In this document: in pieces, positions 1 to 12,470 of the stretch | Numbering within the stretch: the first letter of the stretch is position 1 | Layout of the letters: each line of letters opens with the position of its first letter | NCBI RefSeq assembly: GCF_000003815.2 | Contig: NC_049984.1 | Location: 4,106,695 to 4,170,694, forward strand | Source of the DNA: Branchiostoma floridae | Lineage: Eukaryota; Chordata; Leptocardii; Amphioxiformes; Branchiostomatidae | Direction: 5' to 3' | DNA: 64,000 nt | The notes under the pieces: model-generated | Told to the model about the DNA's origin: nothing | Database searches by the model: none | The model's input: only the letters and a program-made list of their open reading frames with translations | Translations under genes and position numbers: made by a program

Positions 1-2
1 AG

Positions 3-143
3 GCAATGTTTGAATGCCCTGATGAGCTGGAACATTTTTCGCTCCTCCTCAAAGACATTCTTCCATGGCTGAGTTCGTCTGCCGCAATGTTGCGACCTGC
101 ATCTGAAGTGTTTTACATTGACGTACTAACAGTCAAGTTTTAA
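3..143 (+). other. possible 3' end of a coding exon, unrecognised
   Basis: Frame 3 is open from the left edge to a TAA at 141-143, about 46 codons. The composition looks protein-like (FECPDELEHF, then LLLKDILPWL). No family is recognised, and the frame runs off the window. The opposite strand is also open here in one frame, so strand is uncertain. It could be a terminal exon of a plus-strand gene or a piece of a mobile element ORF. Confidence 0.2.
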
Positions 144-649
144 ATGGGTTTATAAATATCATAGATAAATGGTAATGATATTGCATGATTTCTATTCAAA
201 AAAATTCAAATGCCATTCTCTATTCTTTGAAAATCAGTGATCGTAAAAAAAACTTGACAATTTCCTACCTAAGATCGGCCTGATAGAATTGAAGGAAATT
301 AGATCCTGGTGAAAGTATACCATGGAAGATGATGTCAAGTCTGGACCGAGCGTAAATTCCATCCGGCAAATTTTGTCGTTTTTTGGCTATTTCCACATTT
401 TGCACTGGTCAAAAAAACCTACAACACCCACCGTCGTCAGGCAATGAATTTTTTCCATTGCCAATCTTGTTGTTGTTGTTCCGCTTAACAGGTAAACCGT
501 CCTGAGGCATAACACACCAGTTGTTTGTTGTTTTTTTGCAGTAAGAAAAAGCTGTATAAGACAGGACTGTAAAGATTGATCCACATCGGAAATTATGATT
601 TACTGTTTTTGATAAGTTTTATGTAATCTTTAAATAGCAAGCTCAAGGT

Positions 650-1115
650 GGATTCTCACTAGACTAGACCCGCATTTAACGTCCTATCCAAAAAACGGCC
701 CCATCGAAAGCTAGGCTCTCATTTTGAACTGCGTTTAGGGGAAAAGGTGAAAAGTACCATTACCAAGGGCACAACACTGGAACCTACAGTGGATTCGAAC
801 CCCAAACCTTAGGTTCAAAGTCAACAACCCTCACCACAAAAAAAACACCTTAAGTTACTACAGCCTAAAAGTATAGTGAGTAAGTAGGTATCTTCAAGGT
901 GTAGCTGTTCTCAAACACGGGGCCTCCATCTCACGTCCTTCCCAAGGAACGGCCCTAACCAAAGCTAGGTACTCGTTTTCAATTGAGTTAGGAGCGAAAA
1001 TAGGTGAAAAATACCATTACCAAAGGCACAACATTGAGGCCTGTCGGCCAGGAATTGGAACCCAGAACCTAAGATTCAAAGTCAACAACCCTCACCACAA
1101 AAACATATTACTACT
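650..1115 (-). repeat. two tandem copies of a tRNA-derived SINE-like repeat
   Basis: Two related ~200 bp units lie at about 650-850 and 915-1115. Both contain a run like AAAGCTAGG, then ACCATTACCAA, then GGCACAACA, then a tRNA-like segment. In reverse complement the first copy shows a pol III B-box-like GGTTCGAATCC. Diverged relatives occur at about 32170-32280 and 61318-61545. The SINE assignment is an inference from the B-box-like motif and the dispersion. Confidence 0.55.
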
Positions 1116-1293
1116 GCCTAATAATCCAGGCGATTGGTGCAAAAATTGCTCAAATTATGGTAAAAGCATGGAACTTGGCACAAGTGCTCTATACAACAAT
1201 AGAAGTGATTCTAGGGGTGGAGCCAAAAGAAACCTGCTTTTACATGGCAACTGTAAAAAATATAGTAAGGGAAAGTAAGTAAATCTGTCCTAC

Positions 1294-1617
1294 CTCGTTG
1301 ACGAGCGCGAACGGCATGACCAGTAGCCCCACGGTCAGGTCGCTGACGGCCAGGGAGATGAGGAACCAGTGGTGCGGGCGCCTCAGCTTGCTGTCCGTCA
1401 GGCAGGCGTAGATCACCAGGCTGTTGCCCACAACGATGAGGAAGATGACCGGCGACATGATGGCGACCAGGAGCGTGGTCACGATCGGGCTGTACGGGAT
1501 CTCCGGCGGCAGCAGGGCGAGGCAGACCCGAGGAACATCGGGCCCGAGGTCCGTCGAGTTGAACGAGGCATTGCCCGTATCATAGTCATAGAGGCCACAG
1601 TAAGTGGCGTTCATCAT
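1294..1617 (-). CDS. class A (rhodopsin-like, probably aminergic) GPCR, first coding exon
   Basis: This exon encodes the N-terminus, TM1, intracellular loop 1 and TM2 of a rhodopsin-family receptor, 108 codons ending in phase 0 at a GAG|GTAGGA donor. The extracellular tail has three N-glycosylation sequons (N3, N16, N20). TM1 spans about residues 45-73 with the conserved GN (N65 = N1.50). TM2 spans about 86-107 with SLAVSD (D93 = D2.50) and the LLVMPF ending typical of amine receptors such as dopamine D1 or octopamine types. The start is taken at the first ATG of the MMNATYC tail; the open frame extends upstream only to a TTG. Remaining exons would lie at lower coordinates and are not visible. 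The receptor subtype cannot be set from one exon. Confidence 0.85.
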
Positions 1618-2329
1618 GGCACAGGAAAACAATTTTACAATTTACAAAGAAGGCCGAGGGAACAAAGCTGTGCCTTGAAAACCAGCGCCCGCCTTTTCTC
1701 TAGGTATCGTTACACCCCAATCATTTCTGACGAAAAACAAAGAAAAATTATATAAGAGATACGCTGAGTCACATAGGGGACTGAAGCACAACACTTCTAG
1801 AGACCTGTTGCCGGACCGTAGATCGAATGATTGAAAACGGACACGGACGCAGGACTGAAACAATCCCTGCCAGCTATGGGTCTGCTACTGGAGAGTTTTC
1901 CTTCGGTCGACAAACTAAAAGCAGCTGGCGCTCAGCCAATGGGCTGTGCTTTGTGAGAGCATGCGCACTACACTAAATCCATGTCTGTACTGCGTATGTC
2001 GCTTTGGACCGGAAAAATCCTTTTAAGGCATGTGCTTGTAAAATATGAGTTAGCTATGCTACCTGCATAAATGTTCATAAATTTTTTGCTGGTAGAACAC
2101 ATATAAAGAAGATACCTGAGAAGTAGTTTGAAACCTGAACTTCTCTGTATGTGGTGCTTTCGTTGCTGTTGACGCCCATCCGAAGTCGGCCGCTGCATAT
2201 ACCCCCATTCATTCTGTCTCCTCTTAGCCCCGCGCGCATGGAAGCGGACTCCTAGGAAGCTAGGCCCGCTAATAGCATGTCAGCTTGGGAATCGACTTGG
2301 AGCCGTCCACAATATATACACTTGCTTTG
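1618..2329. other. upstream region of the GPCR exon, no gene seen
   Basis: This 0.7 kb stretch upstream of the receptor start codon shows no recognisable exon or strong repeat. It may contain 5' UTR or promoter of the minus-strand receptor, but I see no clear core promoter motif. Confidence 0.3.
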
Positions 2330-2765
2330 GCCCAACACCAGAACCGACTAGGGGTGGGTACAAAACAGGTTTTCTTATTGGACCGGTCCGGAAAAAACGG
2401 ACCTGAAAAAAGAATGGTGGACCGGATGTTGGACCTATTAGAAAATAAACAGATTAAGCGATCAGGAATTCACGCGTTTTGGCGCTTACATGTCGAATTT
2501 GCGAAGAAAATAACAAGAGCAAAACATACTTCATTTCTGCAAAGTTTTGCAGTCAATCATACAGAGGCAGTTAGTCTAACAGGACTTTAGAACGCCAGTG
2601 CACACGGAGTCAAATAGTCCACGAAACATACTTCTTTGCAGCGAAATGGACCATTGGCATTGTTTTGTGTATCGGAATCAGGTCCAGTCCGGACCTGGAC
2701 CTGATCCTCTGGACCTGAACCGGACCTGGACCTGAATTTTCTGTACCGATACCCAGCCCTATAGA
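2330..2765 (+). repeat. fragment of a dispersed DNA-transposon-like element (CAGGTCCGGACCTGGACCTG type)
   Basis: The stretch carries the phrases CGGACCTGGACCTGA and GAATTTTCTGTACCG. These also occur in the two long TIR elements at 42208-43086 and 50416-51292, and in a shorter inverted fragment at about 3905-4150. The open frame at 2285-2590 lies largely in this repeat and is not a credible host gene. Confidence 0.5.
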
Positions 2766-2936
2766 ACCGACCCTTGCACCAGAATGTGGGTGAGGGGGTT
2801 ATCTCAAGTATTAGGTTAAGCTAATACTTTCCACTTGTAATGTCTCAACAAGCGGATGGAAGGAAATTGGCAAATTCGAGAGTTGTTTGTCAGATAAGGG
2901 CTCTGCTCTTTAAGGACATAAGCCGCGTTAGTTGTA

Positions 2937-3129
2937 GCCTCCTTCACCGGCGTCTCTAGGGGGGCTTGACGTTGATTCGATATTTTTATCCAGGAATACG
3001 ACGGGAAAGGAAAATATGCCGGGAGAGGAATATATACCGGGGGAGTGTACGGACCCTAGGTCCCCCCAACCTCACCCAAAAAAACAACAACTTTCGCCAA
3101 GGCCCTAGAGACGCCGGTGAAGGAGGCTA
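2937..3129. mobile_element. small MITE with ~25 bp terminal inverted repeats
   Basis: AGCCTCCTTCACCGGCGTCT at the left end is matched by its reverse complement AGACGCCGGTGAAGGAGGCT at the right end. The arms lie about 190 bp apart. No coding capacity is present. The family is not identified. Confidence 0.65.
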
Positions 3130-3904
3130 CGTCAGTTGTGCCAAAGATACAGCGAAATTATAAGCAGCACCGCCTGGCTCGTGCGTCAGTCTAACGATCA
3201 ACAGTTTCTCACCCTTCGCCTCTCCAAAAGTACTACCTGCCCTGTCCATGGTGCTGAAAACATTAGCGCACTGAAGACAACAAGTGGTGAAGCGGGATGG
3301 GTTGATGTGTGGGTGGAAGAGTGTTGATCTAGGCACGCTCGTACTCAGTGCCGCGAAGAAGCAGTAAGCTTTCACGTAGGCTGTGGACTGAACAAATAAG
3401 CTCCATCAAATGTACCGATATCCTGCCGAACGCCATATCGAACGCCATATCGAACCTCGTATTCTATTTCGAACACCTCCGTCAAAACAGCCCAAGTGGA
3501 ACAGAAATGGCCAAAGAAACATGCTATGCCTTCTTTGTTGTAGACTACACTCATTGAGTACAGTAGTTTTGGGAGGTAGAGCCGCTGCATAGCATTACTA
3601 CTTTGTTGTTGGGCAGGACACACGTGTAGAGCAGGGTACATGTATAAGAGACCGGACTCTGTACTAACAGACTATGTAGAAGGGTTGGCGTGTAGTAACG
3701 TTAACGTTACAGGCTCCTTTTCCGTGAGTGCCATTCACAGCGATCAGTTTGCCTTGTTTTTGCTAGTTACCCTGGCCTAAATTCTTTGTTGATCGGCGTG
3801 TCTAGAGCTTACTCCATGGTTTCTGACACCAAATGTTGCCTACAGCAAGGCTATGTCGCTCGATGAGGTTATCCTCCTTGCTCTATTTGAGGTATCATCC
3901 TCGA

Positions 3905-4150
3905 AAAAACAACACTGGTACAGAAAATTCAGGTCCAGGCCCGGTTCAGTTCCAGAGGATCAGGTCCAGGTTTGGACCTGGACCTGATTTAGTATGTGAG
4001 AAATTGTGATTGGACGTTACTCAAAACAATGGTCCATTTCGCAACATAGAAATCTGTTTTGTAGAGTATTCGACTCCCACTGGCGTTTTAAAATCCTGCA
4101 ATGCTAACTGCCTCTGTACTATTGACTGTAAAACTGGGGACTGTAGACTC
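3905..4150 (-). repeat. second fragment of the CAGGTCC-type element
   Basis: This inverted, diverged copy contains GGTCCAGGCCCGGTTCAG and the phrase CTCAAAACAATGG, both shared with the longer elements in gene C introns. It is probably an old truncated insertion. Confidence 0.45.
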
Positions 4151-5980
4151 TACTCTACTTCGCTCCTGTTATTTTCCTCGACCCGTAAGCCCCGAAACGT
4201 GTGAATGCCTGATCATATAATCTGTTCATTTTCCAATAGGTCCAACATCCGGTCACTATAAAAGATTGAGGTCTGTGGTAATCCACTTTAAAACTCTGGT
4301 CGGAAAAATGAAACCATTGCAGAGACCTAACGTATTGCACTTTGATGCCTTGACTTTCAACTAAATGCTGCTGTGGATACAAAAGAAAACATCTCGCGGC
4401 AAAATGTAAGAGATAATGCTTAAGAAGCAACTTAGCCATATTGAAATGTGTATCCAGTTATTATTCTGCCGGGAGGCGTATTTCAGACGGATGCGAAGCG
4501 CCAACAATTCAAAAGTGTAATTTAAAAACAGCTTGGGTTAAATTACTTCAACGAAATTGTCGGCATCTTGTGAAAAAGTTTACTTCCTTGTTATGCCCTT
4601 TGGCGGCTATGTTACCATTCAAATTACAGATTTAGAAACAGAAGAAATCAGCTTGTAAGAGACGAGGCATAAAACTTTATTGAAAAGGATGTGCGACAAT
4701 TTATATATATTAGCTTCATCCAAGTACAGTAAACGCAGCAAATGATCGGTATTAAGTCTTGTACGTTCCGACATACAAAGTCAATATTCCATGCATCGAG
4801 AATGCCAAACCTTCTCTTCTTATCTCATTTATCAACCGTCATTTGAGGTTTGAAACTCCTCTTGGATTTGCATGACGTTTGCCTTTCTACTGGAGCACTG
4901 GAAATAGGAACACCCTTAGTGACTGTCTAAAACAAAAATGACTTTCTTTTTACACCAACTTATCATGTTGCGTCAAGATACTTGCCAGAGTGATCCAAAA
5001 AGAAAACTCAACTTCAAAGCGTTTTCATTATTATGTCCTTCTGAAGCTAATTACTATCAAATAGGAAGCTTTCCGTGTTAATAGGTATCGCTCCACGAAG
5101 CAGAAAAAATCTGCTTTTCCATTGATACCTCAATGAATTCCCACTTCCAGTTGACAAAGCCTGATTTGTTTAGGAAAAATGTTTGGTGTGCAAATATAGT
5201 TGTTCAAAGTTACTAAGATCAGAAAAAAGAGAACACTTACACATGAACTGGATGAATGCAGGGCATCTTTACATCTGCTTACACCATTCTGTTCATTTCA
5301 CATGTTCTTATCCGTGCGCACACAAGCGTCGCACAGCAGTCACGGCTCACCGACGCACGGCGGCCACAGCTCACGTCACCGTTGCAGGATTATGGACGCC
5401 TTCATTACATCTTTTTATAGATAAAAGTTTTATTGCAAGTTCTTGCCCGAGGGCTAATTGCAAGTGACAAAAACTAGTCTAATTTAAAACTAGTTAAAGA
5501 TGTAACTTATTGGGTTTGACTTCTTTTGCTGAGACAGTGGAAGACGAAAGATCCCACTTTTTCTGTAATGTGTGGGTTTTGTGACGTTAAAAGGAGAGCA
5601 GTTTTCTATTTGTCTGTAGACATGGAGATATTAGGATAAAATTTGGTGCCTTCTTTAGTACATTTCTATAGCTATTGTACAGGAGGTAATGCAAAGTACT
5701 AGTGTCCTCTATCACATGTGTAAAGGTATGTTTGTTAAGAACAATAGGACTAGTATTCTTCAACTATTGCACAGGTATTGATAAAAAGTACACGTGCCTC
5801 TAATTACATGGGTAAGAGTACATTTGACCAGCACAAGCAAGTTGAAACAAGTATGTCTACAATCTACAGCTGTTACATGGCTGAACAAATCGGGTTTGGA
5901 CATAAGACTGTTTTAACCAAAAATGTTTTGGAATAAGATCAAATCATTACGGCTAACGTTAAATAATGGGATATATATAT
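4151..5980. other. intergenic stretch without recognisable gene
   Basis: Only short unrelated open frames are present and none resembles a protein family. A short phrase near 5443-5465 (TTGCCCGAGGGCTAATTGCA) recurs at about 34660, so part of this is dispersed repeat. Confidence 0.4.
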
Positions 5981-5984
5981 AGGG

Positions 5985-6062
5985 AATTACCATCTTAGAT
6001 TCGGTGTGTTACGCCGAAGGGCGGCTAAACCGGCTATATAGATACAGATACAGATACAGATT
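5985..6062 (+). repeat. SINE-like dispersed repeat with GATACA tail (short copy)
   Basis: The segment contains GTTACGCCGAAGGGCGGCTA followed by CGGCTATATAGATACAGATA. The same unit occurs at about 7005-7165 and inverted at 31650-31765. The microsatellite-like (GATACA) end suggests a retroposed tail. Confidence 0.5.
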
Positions 6063-6704
6063 TTCCCGAGTAGCCTTTGTAACCCCTGATTCGTCTTTTG
6101 GGTCAGTTAGTTGAGCTTGCCCAATCTTGATGTTTCTGCCGGAGAGATACTGGTACGATGAGCGTTAGTTCAGTACTCAGAACTGTTCTATGTTGGCTGG
6201 CACTATGCAAACTCGTTTTAAAAATGGGACTGGGGAAATGTGATTAGGTCACCAATGGGAAATATTCTAGTGCTTTATGGAAAACTCAATCATCACCGAA
6301 GAAGTTCAACAAATATGCATATATAGAATACACGGTGCTGTGTTTTATCCAGACCCATACCCACCCAAGAAAACACACGTCTCTGTGCACATGTGGTAAA
6401 TACGCGGGAGACTTAGAAAACAACCAAAAAATGTCCGAACCCGGTGTTCTAGTTTTTAAAGTTAAAACCCGGTCCGGAAAACCCATATGGAACGTTATAA
6501 CTACCCGGGTATGATATAATACAAAATATCCATGTAGAACATCCATATAGAAGATAAATCAAGTAATGCTCTAAAGAAGTAGACGTTTGAGATAGTATCT
6601 GCCGAACTGCTTTTCATCAGTGACGGGGAATGAGACTGTCTGAAAATGTAACATTTATAGATTAGTGTCTGAAGATCCTCATGTGTAACTACAGATACTC
6701 CAAA

Positions 6705-6800
6705 TGGCAATTACTCACGCAACTGGGTGATTTTTTGGAAACGGTCAGACGTTTCAGATAACATCTGTTTTCTTTCGTCAGTGACACTGATGAGTTCTTC
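6705..6800. repeat. copy of the CAACTGGAT / CAGACGTTTCAGAT repeat family
   Basis: Members share ACTCAAGCAACTGGAT, GGAAACGGTCAGACGTTTCA and GTCAGTGACACTGA segments. Other copies are at about 9115-9215, 23270-23470, 29195-29290, 43500-43680, 46025-46130 and 47715-47805. The 43500-43680 copy shows the arms as inverted repeats, so this is probably a MITE. Confidence 0.55.
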
Positions 6801-7004
6801 TTGAACAGTGGGCTCTATATCTTTTCTATGAATTGACATGCAAAAGAGTTGAGGAAAACAAAACTTCAAAATGTGTTCAAAAATTCATATTCTCACAGAA
6901 CTATCGTAGAGAGGAATTTGCTATCACCAAGCACAGTAGGGGCATCTTCGGTGGATATTTGCCCAAGAACACTTGCAGATAGATGTGCAAAAGCTAGATG
7001 TGGC

Positions 7005-7165
7005 AGGTCCTTCGGTGTCATATAACCAGCTGCTGCCGCGCCGTGTGCCTGCGAAGCTGGTGTGTTACGCCGAAAGGCGGTTATATCGGCTATATAGATA
7101 CAGATACAGAAGTTGGTGTATTATGCCGAATGGCGACTATACGGGCTACATAGATTCAGATACAA
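7005..7165 (+). repeat. SINE-like repeat with GATACA tail
   Basis: The head ATAACCAGCTGCTGCC is followed by GTGTTACGCCGAAAGGCGGT and a GATACAGATACAGA tail, then a partial second unit. The inverted copy at 31650-31765 preserves the same head-to-tail order. Confidence 0.55.
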
Positions 7166-8339
7166 AACAAAGATATGTTATGTTGAATCACATTTCAAGA
7201 CATCGTTATTTTCCACCAATTGTGTGATCTAGAAATTTTAAAATGACCATTCATTTGGCTAGCCTAGATTGGGTATCCAAAAACCTTGTCTCCTATATGT
7301 ACTTCGGTGTTAAAAGAGATCTGTGGAAGAGGTTACAGCACAGCATTGGCACTCAGCACGATTATTCACTCAACATTGGTCTACACCCCCGTGACTGTGT
7401 ATCGTGTTTTGAAATTACACACATTCTTATCTTTGGTCAGTGAGACTGAAGAGATCTTGTCGGAGATTATGATTAGATATGCAAAGGCGATGACGACAAT
7501 TTTCAGTAGTACAATAGGATAGAAAGGTAAGACAAGTTAAGACGAGGTTGATGCAAATGCCAATTAGCTCCTGTTGTTCTAGTTACAGGAGCTAACATTT
7601 TGTCGCGAGATGGGGGGGGGGGGCTGAATCCCAAAAAGTTAGGAAAATACGTAGGCCTCCCTTCCTGTACAGATACTTATTTACATAAGTTTACACATGT
7701 TACATCCGCTCTTAGATTTATTTCAGTCATTTATTAAAGATAGTCGGATGCTATCTGAAACATCTTACTCTTCAGATAATCCGCCCAATTGCTTATTACC
7801 TACACACTGTAATGATCCTATTGGTTGGTGAAGTTACCCTAGCTTTTGAGTCGGGTGTACTTTTTCCCTGGATATCCTCATGTGAAGAGAAGACGCGCGC
7901 AAATGTAGGTCGCGTCAAGCCACGTGGCTTTCCTCTTTCGTACGGACGTTTTTTGATCTTGGTCAATTTTTTTTTTCATCTCTTGCGCAAAGAGGAATCC
8001 TCTCTCAACACCAGCCGCGTGGGCAGCAGTTCAGCTGCTACTCGCTAATGAAACCATTCGCGGGGTGAATTGGAACTCAGCAACCGGCACCCAGCTTGCT
8101 TCAAAATTAACTTCAAAGATTCTGCTTCTCAGTTGGTGAAGAAGGAAATTACAACAACCTTCAAAGCAATTCTTTAAGTCCGCTGCAAGCTTGAAGCTGA
8201 CGAAAAGAGTTGCTTTGAAGGTTGCACAAATATCTGTCCTTTCAAAACAGTTTTGAAATACATTATATGCAAATGTCGAGCAAGTCATCCCACACACATC
8301 AAGGAACGATCACAGGCGTTGTTATATTCCTTCACTAAT

Positions 8340-9690
8340 TCTTTAATAAACCCACTGGCATTTCATTAAATCTAATTATATGTGGGCGGTTGAAAGACGA
8401 CTTTCCAGTAGCTATCCCAGTTACTATAAACATATTGCGTAGACAATTTCATTTTCGCTCCAAGGAACAAGAAATGTCCCCCACAACCAGGTTCGTTGAA
8501 CCCAAGACCTAGTTTCACAACTTCCAGTGTGTTCCACCAACATAACGCTAGTTCACCTTTACTCGCGGAGTAACCTATATCCGTTGTGTTGAAAAACAGG
8601 GTAATTTATGGATATCAATATAATTCGACGGACGGTGGTTTCAAATTGTAATACTTTCAAGATTGCACAATTTTGAACAACCGAACATCGACTTGATATT
8701 AATACCATGTTTTTAAAAACAACGGATATAGGTTACCGAGCAGATAAAGGTGAACCGGCGTTACATGTAAGATCACCTAGCTATTCCATATTAGGGTGGT
8801 GTACCTGTACCGTACTTTATAATAGATTAGATACAAGTCCAAAACATCGGATCATGAGGTACCAGTACTATACCGATATCAGTTTACACACCAAGTACGA
8901 GTACATGCTTATTTGCGACTGAAAATGCACATATCACAAAGACGAAAATTTACCACTGGAAAAGACACTGAAATCAGAGCTATCGAGTCACGAGTATAAA
9001 ACATGCCTATAAAGAAGCAGTCGATTAATATTCATTTCTTGAAAAACACTGGAAAATGAAATTTCCCCTGCAGGGAAAATGAAATTGTGCGGTTGTTGCG
9101 AGACAATCGCAAATCCATGATGGTCAGTATCACTGATGAAAGATGGTGGATACTATCTGAAACGTCTGACCGTTTCCAAAATCATATCCAGTTGCTTGAG
9201 TAACTGCTTTCTGGCACAAAGATGGCACTGATTTCCAAATTTAGCGCGCCATTGATGTTTTTTGAAGTGAAAAATGTTCGTGTTTGTGTTAGGATTTGCA
9301 CATTTTCAGTCGCAAAATAAGCATAAACTTGGTGTAAATTAATACCGGTACAGTACCGGTACTCCCATGATCCGGTATTGTGGACCTGTGCCGAATCTAT
9401 TTTGACAGTACGGTACTGCGGTTCACAGTGCCCGTACGCCGTGAGTCCTTAGAGGGGATAACTAGGTGATCTTACATGCATGTGCTGTCACACACGGGCA
9501 CTTGTGAAAGTAGGTCCCTTGTCTCAGTCGGTCTTGGGTTCATTGAACCAGGTTATGATGGAAATTTTTCTTGTTCCCTGCAGGGAAAATAAAATTGTGG
9601 ACATAATATGTTTATAGTAACAAGCATAGCTGCTGAAAAGTAGTCTTTGAACTGCCTTCTTTTAGATGTGATGAATTGCCAGTGGGTATG
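8340..9690. mobile_element. 1.35 kb nested palindromic transposon-like element
   Basis: The outer arms (about 8340-8500 and 9535-9690) are inverted copies, for example CACTGGCATTTCATTAAATC against GATGTGATGAATTGCCAGTG, and CAATTTCATTTTCGCTCC against its diverged inverse. Inner arms at 8860-9010 and 9290-9480 also mirror each other (TTTGCGACTGAAAATGCACA against TGCACATTTTCAGTCGCAAA). A separate MITE (8543-8763) has inserted in the left arm, and another repeat family occupies the centre (9115-9215). No transposase frame is seen. Confidence 0.6.
8543..8763. mobile_element. MITE family 1, full copy (TAACGCTAGTTCACC termini)
   Basis: The left end TAACGCTAGTTCACCTTTAC and right end AAAGGTGAACCGGCGTTA are inverted. 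Both are followed inward by AACCTATATCCGTTG-type sequence, giving TIRs of about 50 bp. The centre has CGACGGACGGTGGTTTCAAA. Full relatives lie at 12689-12892 and 59990-60202, and a fragment at 51436-51474. Confidence 0.75.
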
Positions 9691-9904
9691 AAAAATACTG
9701 TTTTTTTCTTAACGAAATTGTTCAAAGCAATGTCACAAACCACTTTAAGGTAATAAACTGAGAAGTTGGAAAGAACTGTGCACGGAGATATCGGTGGACA
9801 TTTGTTTTCAAGGCTGATAACTTGAGACAGGAGGCCGGAAACAGTTGTCGTCGAGAGAGTTCCATAGTCTAGCTGTCGATCGGGGAAACATTGTTGCTGT
9901 TAAC

Positions 9905-9990
9905 AAATCAAAATCAAGCTTTATTGACACGACAAAAAGTACAGTTACTTTTGTATGGTCGGCTATAAACTACAACAAACGAACCGAGTA
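9905..9990. repeat. retroelement-like 3' fragment (TTTATTGACACGACAAAA)
   Basis: The phrase TTTATTGACACGACAAAA followed by GTACAG recurs at about 30605-30630, where it precedes a LINE-like remnant. It is probably the reverse complement of a retroelement or 3' UTR end. Confidence 0.35.
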
Positions 9991-10273
9991 ACGTCATGAT
10001 CACTCTGGAACAGCCTCTCCACTGACACTCGCATCTCTGGGCCTGTCCGAGTAAGTGGACCCTAAGGCCACACTGACTTAATTTTATAGATGATACCCTC
10101 TGGAAAAATTAATATGCGAAAAAAAAAGAAGAGAAAAATCCAGAAAAAATGCTGCTAAACCACAGGCTAGTTGGGCAACACTGGCGGAGCGTGCTTCACC
10201 TACAAACATATAAATAAATAAGTGAAGTCAAATTCCAAATGTAAAAAAAAATTTATGATAAGAAATAAGTAGT

Positions 10274-10472
10274 AATCTCCAAGCAGATCCTACGCGTACG
10301 GTAGCATAGCCAGCCTTGGAGTGTATGTGCTTGGCTACCGGTAGCCAAAACACTCCTTTCGTGAGGCCGGTCTCACTCCTTTGACAGCTTTTGATACTAT
10401 CCAAGGAGGTTCTTTTTTTAAACCTCCTTGTACTATCTTATGCTACCGCAGGATCTGCTTGGAGATTAGCTA
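10274..10472. mobile_element. palindromic MITE (ATCTCCAAGCAGATCC termini)
   Basis: AATCTCCAAGCAGATCCTAC at the left mirrors GCAGGATCTGCTTGGAGATT at the right, and the inner arms are inverted as well. A related element, also with an AAGCAGACCC-type end, lies at 30146-30300, and a solo end at 33960-33980. Confidence 0.7.
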
Positions 10473-11854
10473 AGTAGATGAAACCTTACAGTCAGTATAT
10501 TACACTCAGGTAACAGAATCTTCAGCAAGTTGAAGTTAGTAGCTTCAAAAACAAAGGATTCGAAGAAGTACGTTTCTACACATCTTTATTCCCAAAGCGT
10601 GCAGCTATCCAACATCATGTCAAGCAGCAGACAAGATTGTTATTAGCCTGTGTTTACACAATCTCTCGCTGTCTGGGTTTAATGACCCCCTCATAGGTGG
10701 AACAGCTGTAGGGCCGGCTGTTAGGAGCGAGATATTTTAGTCAGGCTATTAAAGATTTGTATTGTCTCCAAGCATCTTGACTTTTCCAGTCAATAGGCAC
10801 AAGTAGCAAACGCATTGCTGCTATAATGTAACACAGGTTATCATGGGCTGACCATTGTATTCCTCCTTCTCGTCTGCTCAATAATCTTTGGTGCTAGCTC
10901 CATCATGTTCGTCCACAAGACATGGAACCATCCTGATCATTCAAAGTGTCAGTGCAGAAGTGACCTCTAGTGGATATCACCCAAACTGCACTCACTCTGT
11001 AATCTTTTCTCACGTGTTACATCAGATATTGGCTGATTTCTTGGATGCATGTTTGACTCTGTTTATTCCCAATAAAGGCCGCCATCGTTGGTCAAGACCC
11101 AAAAAGCCTTGCAATTTGCCCATCTACATTTCCCTCCAATCAGAGACGATCTTTCACATGATTCCAGCAAAAAGTTCTGCTATGTAAATTAGCCCTTTAC
11201 AAGACACCTGATTGGCTGACTGGCAGCGGTACTGAAACATGACATCGAGGCTGTAGATTTGGTCGTGACAACAGCAGATTCGAAGCAAACACTGCTCAAG
11301 TCCAGATCCCTCTGCTGCTATATCACTTGGTCATTTGTTCTTCACTGGTTCACTCTTTTAAAGTAACTTTTAGCCTTTTATCCTAATTCATTGTCACTAT
11401 ATAGCTTCAAAGTTCTAAGACAAACACTTTTATGGTATGCATATTAAATAAAAAGCTCCAATTTCCATTAGTTTGACAACAGGAAAATTCAAACGAAAGT
11501 AATATTTAAAATTGCTGGAATATCAATTTATGTGTTTCACAAACTTTGAAGCACAAGAAATAAAAATGAAATGATATCAATTTATAAACATGTATTGTAA
11601 ACTATGACAAAGACCATGATTTTTTTAGTACGCAAGCAAAAGCCTATAGTACCAAAAACCTGTAGTAGTGCAGATCATCTTTGATAATGAAAAAAAAAGA
11701 AGTATAGTCCCTTCTGCTTAATCTGCAAGCAGATCTTCCTGTGACAAGCAGACAGTATCCAACAGGCAGAAACAAACTTCATTAGCCTCTAGCAAGTCAT
11801 GAAGACTGTTTCAGCCTATGGATACTGCTTGCAGATAAGTGAATAAAGAGACTC

Positions 11855-12120
11855 TTTTTACACAACCATTGCTTTATTCACACTGATGTTTCGGTGACCG
11901 TCACCTTCTTCAGGGCAATTCTGACATACTTAACATTTTGTGACCACATCTGAACTGTGAGCAGCGACATCTGTCCTGCAGTACAATGTGAACCAGTCAA
12001 AACTGCCCTGAAGAAGGTGACAGACGGTCACCAAAACGTCGGTGTGAGTAAAGCAATGGTTGTGTGAAAAGAGTCTCTTTATTCAGTGACGTACCAACCT
12101 GATAAAACTATTTACGGATG
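11855..12120. mobile_element. palindromic MITE (GAATAAAGAGACTCTTTT termini)
   Basis: GAATAAAGAGACTCTTTTTA at the left mirrors AAAAGAGTCTCTTTATTC at the right. The arms continue through CACAACCATTGCTTTA and CACCTTCTTCAGGGCA. A partial relative is present near 35630-35720. Confidence 0.7.
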
Positions 12121-12154
12121 CTTGCAGATAAGCTTGAGCTTCTGATCCTCTCTC

Positions 12155-12470
12155 ACTCTTAGGCTTAGGTCCCAATTGGAATAAAGGAGCCCTGTTTGGC
12201 AGTTCACTGGTTGTTTTTTTGACACGTTCGGGCATGACCCTTACGGGGCCCCGTGGGGCACACTGCGGCTACTGGGGTAATTTGGGCCTGGCCAGGCACC
12301 GGGTTGAATTTAAGTCTGACTTAGTATGAACCCGTGACCCGGTAAAATAATAGACACCTTAACATACCGGTGGGGACAAATTTGTGGGTTCAGACTCAGA
12401 GCCCAGGCAGTGCTACACCCCTGACGGGCACCTGTGCAATTGGGACCTAAGCCTAAGCCAGGTCATCCCT
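12155..12470. mobile_element. palindromic element (CTTAGGCTTAGGTCCCAATT termini)
   Basis: CTTAGGCTTAGGTCCCAATT at about 12158 is matched by AATTGGGACCTAAGCCTAAG at about 12440. The interior carries no open frame. The next 200 bp (12490-12690) hold a further hairpin with ends CTACCAGACTCC and GGAGTCTGGTAG. Confidence 0.65.

Noticed and set aside
1369-1755. Open frame of 128 codons on the plus strand across the GPCR exon
   Set aside because: It is the antisense shadow of a clear TM1-TM2 coding exon and has no family resemblance.
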